From positions 2,170,001 through 2,234,000 of the forward strand of contig JAPNXP010000004.1 of assembly GCA_028753945.1 (NCBI GenBank): 64,000 bases of DNA, given 5' to 3'. The translations under genes and the position numbers were made by a program. The notes below the pieces were generated by a model. That model was not told the origin of the DNA and did no database searches. It worked only from the letters and a program-made list of their open reading frames with translations. This document shows, piece after piece, positions 55,246 to 64,000 of the stretch. The stretch is from Hexactinellida sp. DTS-2022 (Eukaryota; Porifera; Hexactinellida). Every line of letters starts with the position of its first letter. The stretch's first letter is position 1.

Positions 55246-57242
55246 CTTGAAACAAAGAAAATACCTGGGTGGTCTAAACATTTCACAAGTTGAAATAGAT
55301 TTCAGGTGGATTTTGATTCACAGTATATATTTATATATGTACTGTGGCTATTTATAATTTAAAAATTTAAACAACTGTTGAGAGTAAACAAAATAAGTTA
55401 AGTCAGGAGTAACTTTGTCCCATATACAAGTCATAAGTTATCTAATTTACATAAGAAAATGCATCAAAGCTAATTCGAGAGGCCTCTATAATTACAGATG
55501 AGGAGATAGTGGAAACAGGGATAATACGATATATATACTGCAAAGATTTCGTCCCCACATTCAATTTCAATTTCGCGAAGAGATCCGGTACTCTTAAATG
55601 ATATTTTAGATAAAGAAGAAAGTGAATTTAACTATTCATGTATATACGAAATGTTGGAATTTGAATTCATTATGAGCCAAATATTCCTCGAAATTAAAAA
55701 TATATAGGAAATTAATTAATTTTTGAAACCAAGTAGAGTGTAGAAGAGATTAAATAATTTTAATACAATTTGTATACGTACACGTATATGTATTATTAAT
55801 TACCTGTTTATAAATAATGGCGCCCTCTTAATATCGGACGGCGAGGCAAAATTGCGATTATTGTCAAAAAGTATTTATGTCAATTGTACGCATAAAAGTT
55901 TCATTTGTACAGGTAGGAAATCAACTCCGTAGAATCTCAAACTTACCCAACTAAGCTAAAATTGGTGTAAACCGTTTTTAGCTTGGGATTTATGGTATTT
56001 AATGGATGTAGGTTCAAAATATGCAGTTAGATTTCACTCAATCACAATAAATTTGTTGATAACAGGTGTCAAATAGTCATTTTCTCACTATCGAAATTAA
56101 TAACTTTAACACCTCAGAAAATCATAAATTTTCAAAGATTCACAGATTTTATGCTACCACTGTAAACCTTTAATATATGTATACGTATTAAACCACCATA
56201 TTCCAACGTAACTGAAACCCCCGATTTCGACTGTAGTATTATAGTACTCACTATGAAAATTCTAGACTAAAAAAGATAAATTGATATTGAATACAAGTGG
56301 CTAGTGATCAATTTGAACTGGTCAGAAAGATTCCCAAATAAAAGATCGATTGTTACTCCGTTTCCTGATAAAATTCGATCATCGATTCCACTCACCTCAA
56401 CAAAAATGGATCACGATCGTGATACATGGATCAAAGATCGCCCGAGCCTGAAGCACTAATAACTAAATAGGGTATAACATATTTCTACAATTAGGAAATT
56501 ACAAAGCAGAGATATACAGAGGATAATCATGTATGGAAGGGGAAATAGGGATATAAAAATTCGTATTGGAGCAGGTACCCACAGTGGCACACCCCCTGGA
56601 ACAAGAAAATATATTTACCATCTCATAAAATATCCAAACGTAGTCTATATGTAGAGCATTGTCTAATATCTAAGGTTGCATTTAAATTTTCTCGAAACAA
56701 TACAGCTTCTTGGAATAATAGGACTTCAAACTCGTCATAATGACAACTAATTTCAATTGGAATTTATTGATTGAAAAATCGCAAATATTATTTGATAAGA
56801 TTATAGTGTGAAATGTAAAGACAGCATGTTATATTGAAAGATTTCAAGGCAGTATAATTAGCAACATTTGTAGGAATGTTGCAGATATAAAAGATAGCTC
56901 AGTATCTAACCTACATTTTCATTGTAACCATAGTTATTTTGGAAAAAAATATTTACTGCATTATCACAACTTCGAACCTAAAGAACTTAATATGTCGCGC
57001 TCTATCAACTTTACACATAAGTTTATTTTATAGTATTATAATATCTCCATTTAATAAGACTATCACCTTGTGGTCTGAAGTGTCTGAAATTTTTTACAAT
57101 CGTTTTCATTTCATTAACAGACATAAATTCCTCAATTTTCGTTTGTCAAAATATAATATAAAATATTGTTGTTCTTTAATTTTAGTAACTTAAAATAATT
57201 AAATAGGATTAAATTATGGATTTAAAAGTACTTTAGTTTATA
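55246..57242. other. Gene-less stretch with repeat copy
   Basis: Contains the inverted copy (about 55810-55935) of the repeat at 2545 and the end CCCCCGATTTCGACTGTA near 56220. No gene. Confidence 0.45.
55810..55935 (-). repeat. Interspersed repeat, copy 2
   Basis: Inverse of 2545-2640 with moderate divergence. Confidence 0.5.
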
Positions 57243-57570
57243 CAAGCGTGTTTCGTTTGCTTGGTCGCTTAGCGGCAGAACACAACCACATACCAACCGC
57301 TTCGCGGTTGGTGGGTGCTTTACAAACTTCTAACATTGATTATAAAGCGTAAATAGGCGTAATAGTAAATTTTAACAATGTGAAATTTTAGTGATTACGT
57401 CATCATGCCAAAATGAGTAAGCATATTGACAATCTGGTGACCAACTTGACGCATCATTAATGTACATGTTCTATTAAATTTTCATATTTTTAACTCTTAG
57501 AGGGCGCGAATTATGTGAGATTAAGTGAATTTTCAGGGTTCTCGAAATTGACAAGGACGTCATAAATTTA
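57243..57570 (-). mobile_element. Non-autonomous Helitron, copy D (truncated)
   Basis: Minus-strand end CACGCTTGT (mutated CTAG), hairpin CCAACCGC-GAA-GCGGTTGG, then the usual interior (GAGGGCGCGAATTATGTG). 5-prime part absent. Confidence 0.65.
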
Positions 57571-57947
57571 ACACTTGAAACGATAGAATAATTCTGATCA
57601 GACCAAATGATTCATTGGGGTTGATTTACCATTGGTCAATAATATAGTTTATAATGTTATCTGCAATCTAAATGCCTAGTTCCAAGTTTGGGCTGTTTCG
57701 TGCCACTGTGGTACAAACGCTTAGTACATATTTCAAACTTCATCGGGATTCAAGGTGGCATTTAAATAAAATGGGTGGGCACCTTTTGATACCTTAATAG
57801 AACTTTTACCAAAGTCACCTTTTTAATAAAATACTACTGTAGTCTTGAAAAAACATCATAAAAGTGAAATAGAAAAAAGCTTAAAGACAGGATATTTTTG
57901 TCTCAAAGTTCTACAGTGCAAAGACCAGAAGTTTATATAAACAATAA

Positions 57948-58450
57948 ACTATACTATTAAAACACAAAACCTTATATCTGTATATATATAAATATATATA
58001 TATATAAATTTGTTTGTATGTTCCGAGCTGATTGAAGAAACTGGACGATTTCCAATGTGATTTTTGGCATATAGGGGTACTTTGGTACGCGCCAACAAGT
58101 TGAGGTTTCAACTCGAAATTACTCACACCTCGACAAGTTATGACGTCATTGTCACACTTCGAGAACCTTGAAAATTCACTTAACCGCACATAATTCCCGC
58201 CCTCTAAGAGATTAAAATCTGAAAATTCACAGAACATGTACATTAATGATGCGGAAACGATGGTCACATCAGATTGCCAATATGCTTACTCATTATCGTA
58301 TTATGACATAATGACTAAACTTTCTACAATTTTAGGCTTATTCACGCTTTAAATCAATGTTAGAAGTATTTAAACCACACACCAAACGCAAAGCGGTTCG
58401 TGTGTGGTTGTTCTTTGCCGCTAAGCGACCTAGCAAGCGAAGCGGGCTAA
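57948..58450 (+). mobile_element. Non-autonomous Helitron, copy E, near full length
   Basis: 5-prime ACTATACTATTAAAAC (TC expected), (TA)n tract, interior as in copy A, hairpin ACACACCAAACGC-AAA-GCGGTTCGTGTGT, 3-prime GCGGGCTAA followed by host T. 503 bp. The opposite strand is open for 118 codons (57911-58267). Confidence 0.78.
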
Positions 58451-59639
58451 TAATGATAATCAGACAATGTAATAATTTCTCAAGATTAATGGTAGAGAAA
58501 AATAGACGCCCGATAAATATCTTTAGCAACAATCTTAGAAACTTTCAATAACAGTCATTTACTTTGTTATTGAACTAAGCTAAAAAATTATGCATATTTA
58601 AACTTCATTAAAACATCGGAACTGTCAGGAGGAAAATGTATTTTATAAGATTATATTATACATACACTCCAGGTTGACCTGATCGGTGTCCCATCAAGCT
58701 GAATTCGATGCCGGTACCAAGCCCAAATCGAAACCGGGACCAACCCCTAATCGGAACAGACCTAAAAAACCCGGCCCGATTCGAACTCTAGGAAATAATA
58801 GATATCACATTAAGGAACATTCTGAGTCAGTTTTAATCAAAGAAAGGCAACTGAATTTCAAATTTGACTGAACGTCCCATGTACAAAGATATACGACTTA
58901 GTAATATATCTACAATATGTATATCAATAGTTACTGAGGAAAACTTAAAAGTATGATAGTTCAATATTAGTTCCGGACGGAGGAATCTTCATCGCGATCC
59001 ACCTAAAGTCGGGAAAATACGTCTATGATTAAAATCAAGAGTTATCAAAGTATTTCAGACAATTTGTAGCCCTCAAATTCTAGAGGAAATGAGATACTGG
59101 ACTCAGGGGAAATCAGAAAATTTGGACAAGTAAGAATTCTAAGAGTAGAAATTAAGATATACCCATGAATCACAAATTATGCAGTATACTCGTTTACAAG
59201 GATCTACCTTGTCCATGTTAAATACTGAATACACCAAACAATAAAGTTCAAAATAGGAACAAATATTTATATTAAAAATATCAAGAAAGTTGAAACAAAA
59301 CGATTAAAATGAATTATTTTAGAATAAATTCAACAAACCTATCCTCATCGAGTACAAGGGCTCCGTTATTGAGCTTCACTTTGGGAATTAAAATAGAACT
59401 TTCAATGCCTGAATGTCTTTTCTGAGAACTATCCAACCTATATATTCAGTAAATAGTAAATAAATCTTAAATAAATTTTCGTTAAAGAACGAACAGTCGG
59501 CACTAATCTCAAAATATAAAATCAGTGAGGCTTGTGAGGTAGCATAAAAGTATGTTGCCAACAAACAGTGAGATTAATATTTAACAGGCAATGAAAGATA
59601 TGTTTAATGGTTGCGCTGATTAAGATAATGGTTAAAGAA
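58451..59639. other. Gene-less stretch
   Basis: At 58700-58795 a short degenerate repeat of CCAAATCGAAACCGGGACC / CCTAATCGGAACAGACC type gives a Lys/Pro-rich frame of no likely meaning. Nothing else. Confidence 0.4.
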
Positions 59640-59816
59640 CAGAATCCAGGAGAGCAAGAAGCTCCTTTTTGGAGCATAATTTTTGGAAAATTTGAATTAA
59701 GGAGCGCGAAAATCCTATCCTATACCATTGTTAACAAAAAATTGTGATTTAGGCGAAAAGAAATTGGATCAGACCAGGATTAGGATAGTATTTACAAATA
59801 GCCGTATAATACACTG
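59640..59816 (+). mobile_element. hAT-type MITE (GTATAATACACTG family), copy
   Basis: Starts CAGAATCCAGGAGAGC, ends GCCGTATAATACACTG; shares TTGGATCAGACCAGGATTAGG with 22233-22415 and 30975-31156. Flanks do not show a duplication. Confidence 0.65.
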
Positions 59817-59825
59817 GTATTATAC

Positions 59826-59990
59826 CTTATATACTCGAATAGTAGTCCTCCTCTAATAATCGGTTACCTCGATTAATCGCTCCCCAGACAAAGAAATAAT
59901 AAAATTTTATTATTGCAGCCCGGAGTAAACATATTTATATAAATAAGTCTAAATACGAACATCAACCGACTAAAATAATAAAATAATAAT
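59826..59990. repeat. Fragment of the TA-target MITE family of 4500-4759
   Basis: Reads TATATACTCGAATAGTAG, TAATCG, CCCGGAGTAAACAT and ATCAACCGACTA, the left two thirds of the element. Confidence 0.6.
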
Positions 59991-62399
59991 AAAATTTATA
60001 TTCCTCGAATTTTCATAAAACTCTTTCGTGCCACTATCGTAAAAAGTCCCTACGCTACTATCGAGTAAATTCGGAACCTGGGAAATTTCAACTCAAATGT
60101 TCTAGTTCCCTCAAGGATAACTATAATAGTATCATATTTAAAACCACATAAATTACAAGCTATAATTAATCAATTTACGTTTCAGTGACATATTTTATCT
60201 AAGCGTAAATACTATCGCAAACATTCTATTCACCGTTAATATTTAAATTGAAATTCATTATATTATGTTTATACTATTATTTTGGATCGATCAAGAAATA
60301 TTGATCATAAATAGAAGTGGCTTTAGAGTTAATGTTCAGAATTATCAGATGTTCAGAATTGGGAATATTATATCTAAAGTCTTATGGACGAAAGCATAGG
60401 CGTAAACGTTTCCCCAAAATATTATAATCTGCCCGGGCGATTTAGCGATACTTGGTTGTTTTGAGCCAGCGTCAATATGCCTTTTAGACATTCTCGGAGA
60501 ATAGCTTGGACACTAACAAGCGTCAAGCCTCAAGGTATAGGTATATAGCAAGTAACAATACCAACAAATACGGAATACGCAATTGAATGAATAATTCAAT
60601 AAAGTGCACAATAAAAGTATTTGGAGAAGGCATATCGGGAAAGATTATAGTATATTCAAATGATAATTCGATCCAATATCCCCCGTGCCGCCCGTGTGCT
60701 TCCAGAACCTCCCCGGGCTACTTCTACGCCTAAGGACGGAATCGGCGCGTTTACAGGAGCAAAAACTGACGTTAAATATTACTCAGGGATCCTAGGTGAG
60801 CGAAAGAATTGTCGAGATTCCATTTTTTAATTAGAAGAGTTTAAATTAGGCAAAAAACAGATTTATATTTTAGGCATATCACGCATATGCATAGCCTTGG
60901 CGTATAGTCTGAGAAGCTAGATGGAACATGATTCAATTTTAAAATAATTTGTGTTTGACCCAAAATACACATGCTGGTCGATGGTTAATCACCTAGAGGT
61001 GGAGAACAAGTGCCGCCACTACTTACAGGTGCAATTTCGACTGACAGCAGAGGCGTAAACTTGGGGTGTGCGGCGGGTGTCTGGCACTCGGCGGCTGTGA
61101 TACCATGGTGCCAAAGGCATTTCAAAGCCGAAATTAACCCCACAAACTTAATTTAGCAGATGGTGAGCGAAATAATTTTTCTAAACTAAAAATTAAGACA
61201 CATTAACACAAAATAAAATAGTTATTCAGAAAAATATGAAATTAAGGGATGAACAAAGTGTCGTGGCACCATGGGTGTTTGACGAAGTTTAAGCCCATGA
61301 CGACAGGCCAAATACTCCTGTACTTGAATGAATCCACAAATACTGAAAAAAGTAAGTTCCTTTAAAATCTGATTTATTTGAAATCTAGATTCATAATTCC
61401 ATATTTTAAAAACCTCCGCACTACCTAGCTAATCTCAGCATTAACTCCTCTATTCCTCCTCCTACACTTCATGAAATCATATCGATATAGACTTGATAGA
61501 AAATATACCTAAAGTAAAAAAAGTCTGATGGATATCTACAGATTTAGTACTTGTACGGATAATTTTATAAATATTGTATTGCTAAACAATTCAAAATAAT
61601 AAATCCTTGAGCAATCAATATAATTTACATATTGTTTGTTGTTCCTATATAATTCAACATAACAAGGGCAAAGAATTCGTAAGCAGTGCAGTATACACTT
61701 ACCAAAGTATTCGTAGCAATCGATAATTTTTGCCACGAATGACACGAGGCGGAACTATGTTGAGAAATTTATGTGCGTCTTATAAAACTAATCTGTCATC
61801 ATATTTTTCCAGGAAGGTTAATATCTTTCGACATTTTCAATGTGGGCTGCATATTCTTGTCATGTGATATTTACGGCACAGGTTGCACAAATTTTATGTT
61901 GCAAAATTATCAACTTAAATATTCTGTCATGTTTAATACATGATTGAATACATGGCTTCCTGAATCAAAACACTTTGTGTTGTAAACAGAATCATTCATT
62001 TCATGAGCTCATAGGGTAAAGAGCTCAAAAATGGAAAAAAAATGATTGAAAAATGATTCACCCTCATATAGCAATCTATGAGTCTCTGTTAAATTGAAAC
62101 TTTGTTTATATCTTAAACCAACATAGATATTAATGACAATCATTAAATATCAATACATTATCAAATATGTAAAAAAATAGTTAATTTCTTAGGAAATATT
62201 AATTAAGTGTAAATAAATTGATTTATTTAATTTAGTTAGCTTTAATCGATTGTATTAAATAAATAGACTCCAACTCGAATTCACATGGTGAATCAATATA
62301 ATGTCGTTGGGGAAAAGAATTGAGTAATATTATTGAGTAATATTCAACAAGTTTAATCAATATAATTCTAACAAGTTGAATAAATCACAATTGGTTTAA
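59991..62399. other. Gene-less stretch with two possible MITEs
   Basis: Possible hAT-like pieces: about 60395-60733 (CATAGGCGTAAACG ... CTTCTACGCCTAAG) and about 61048-61299 (CAGAGGCGTAAACTTGG ... AAGTTTAAGCCCATG, with GACAG near both flanks). No coding signal. Confidence 0.4.
61048..61299. mobile_element. Probable hAT-type MITE (C-x2-GGCGTAAACTT family)
   Basis: Imperfect inverted ends of about 15 bp; flanks CTGACAG and ACGACAG share five bases. Contains GGTGCCA / TGGCACC repeats. Confidence 0.5.
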
Positions 62400-64000
62400 C
62401 CGTGAACTACGATATACAGGACTATTCACAAGGTTGGACCATGGATTGTTTGAGGTCTGAACTCGTACAATATTAGCTCACTTTGGTTGCTCTCTAACTC
62501 ATAGTCTCTAATAATGCCCAATACATGTTCTGTCCCTCATTGCAGATCTAAATACAAAGGTGAAGAGTATACACCAGTATTTTCAATACCTACATCTCCA
62601 GACTTGGCGAACAAGTGGCTACGAGAAATATGCAGGGAGGGTACTTCTGACTTAAATTCCGTGTACGTTTGTATTAAGCATTTTCGTGAATAAGATATTT
62701 TACGAACCTTTTAAATACATCAAGCTGATGGCTCTATACAACACATTGCTCGTTCAAAGGCTAAACTTGTAGACAATGCTATTCCTTGTATTCTACCTGG
62801 TTGTCCGTCATACCTCTCTACCAGTATCTCAAAGCCCACTCGGCTATCTTATGAATCTAAGGAACAAGAATTGTTCGATAAGGCATTAAAACTGAGTATT
62901 GCCGAACAAATTGCTGAAGAGGAAATGTTCAAGGTAATGACATCAAGGACCTGACCAAAAGGCTCCATAGGATGACTTTACCTGACAACTACATTAGATG
63001 GAATTTGATAGTGACACTGTTTACCTGTTACAACTCTCAGGAAATGGACATAATGTTTCAGTTGCCTCGTCTATAGTTATCAGTAGTTCACTTGGCGTCA
63101 GAGCTTTCCTTAAGGGTGAAAGTATCGAATTATATCTTGGCATTATCAGTGATATCAGACAAATTGAGACCATTATCGGTGAAATTTCTGGCAAGGATAC
63201 AGTTACTGACCTCCCCAACAGCATTCACGAAAAGATTTCCAAAGCTACAGAACTCCTTAAGCAGTCTATAGAGTTACTTGAAGAAATTTCCAACCCACAT
63301 CTCACTTCGAGCCAGAATCTAATTCTCAATCTGCTGATGAATATTCTGAAACATTTCCACAAATTGCTCGTTTACAATTCATTTTGTGCCAGTTAGAGAA
63401 CGTACCTGTTCATAAGAAGAGACGTAGATATAACGTTATCACACAAGTTATCGCCTTGAAATCTCATCTCATCTCTCCTATTTGCTATCATTATTTACAA
63501 TCTCTAGATTGTCTTTCGCTTCCACATCACAGAAATATACAGAAATTGTACACAAATGTTGGGATAGATAGTGACTATATTACATTCCTCAAACAAGCAA
63601 CAGTAAATTTTACTCATCAACAACGTAATGTGATTGTTCAGATGGATGAGATTCACGTGAAATCTGATCTAACTTACACGGGTGGGAAGGTGATTGGGTC
63701 ATCCGGAAGTCTCAATGAACCAACTCGTAATGTTTTATAGGTTGTACAAGAAGTGGTCTACTATCGTTCGACTTATTCCTTGCTCTACAACAACTGCCGA
63801 ATCATTGTTTCCTACAATTGAGAGGATTATTCGTGATATTGAACTTTGAAGTCTACAAGTTCAGGTTTTGTGCACGGATAACTATCCTTTGAACGTTAGT
63901 ATCTTCAAACAATTCTCTCCAGAAAAAACTCTGGATTGTGCTGTCCCGTATCCTTGTGATTCTAATCGTTTATTGTTTCCCATGTTTGATTTCGTTCACA
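62400..64000 (+). mobile_element. P-like (THAP) element relic, left part, runs off window
   Basis: Left terminus region near 62410-62450 contains ATACAGGACT...TTGGACCATGGATTG, as at 43055-43085 and in the other P ends; the exact first base is not clear. A plus-strand THAP transposase pseudogene follows. Confidence 0.75.
62514..64000 (+). pseudogene. P-like transposase, THAP to catalytic core, several lesions, partial
   Basis: ATG 62514 opens MPNTCSVPHCRSKYKGEEYT (THAP C-x4-C), WLREICREG and VYVCIKHFRE (C-x2-H), then in-frame TAA at codon 60 (62691-62693) and another stop 20 bases on. Continues AIPCILPGCPSYLS (THAP end), then a coiled-coil-like part, a frame 62998-63396 (SDIRQIETIIGEISG) and 63384-63740 with RRRYNVITQVIALKSHLISP, QMDEIHVKSDLTYTGGKVIG (first Asp). 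After a frameshift near 63735 follows WSTIVRLIPC, CTDNYPLNVSIFKQFS and LLFPMFDFVH at the edge (second Asp block). No intron in the THAP part, unlike the 48.7-kb copy. Confidence 0.87.

Noticed and set aside
61536..61745. Minus-strand frame of 69 codons as a secreted Cys-containing peptide
   Set aside because: No signal peptide start, no supporting exon, A+T-rich context; not distinguishable from chance.

Overview
This is a eukaryotic window, about two thirds A+T, that is almost entirely a graveyard of transposable elements. No bacterial-type operons are present, the two introns that can be read are short (62 and 107 bp), and the transposon families point to an invertebrate animal. I cannot name the species. 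No intact host gene is recognisable. The best host-like candidate is a short nuclear-receptor-like cysteine pattern near 32.8 kb, and it is weak.

Layout. At 1-876 lies the start of a minus-strand P-like (THAP) element cut by the window edge. From 2.9 to 13.1 kb there is an old P relic split by an unusual 9.6-kb element. That element has ~330-bp inverted repeats and encodes a long broken protein with zinc-finger, DDE-like, FEN1/XPG-like and Cys8-like parts, which suggests Academ. It is itself split by a hAT-type MITE and by an almost complete P-like element (3405-7259) with a perfect 8-bp target duplication. From 13.1 to 18.1 kb come P fragments, a minisatellite and a four-level nest of MITEs and a Helitron. 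A textbook small Helitron lies at 18877-19619. From 23.1 to 28.3 kb there is an unclassified transposon with 214-bp inverted repeats whose reading frame is interrupted just before an I-D-A-T-G-S motif by a MITE that carries another MITE. A long foldback element is at 28.3-29.0 kb. From 33.1 to 38.3 kb is a hAT element whose transposase gene is interrupted by a MITE and whose 3-prime end carries a MULE with tandem-repeat inverted termini. From 39 to 48 kb are two P relics, a fragment of another invertebrate transposon protein and a LINE fragment. From 48.3 to 53.0 kb is a complete but dead P-like element with an intron in its THAP region. From 53.6 to 55.2 kb is a hAT-type MITE built of CCGTTA repeats. 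Two Helitron copies follow at 57-58 kb, and a further P relic runs off the right edge from about 62.4 kb.

The elements do not work together as a pathway. What links them is insertion history. At least ten insertions can be dated relative to each other because target duplications, or open reading frames, are restored when the inner element is removed on paper. All protein assignments rest on reading motifs by eye and on remembered family patterns. No searches were run.
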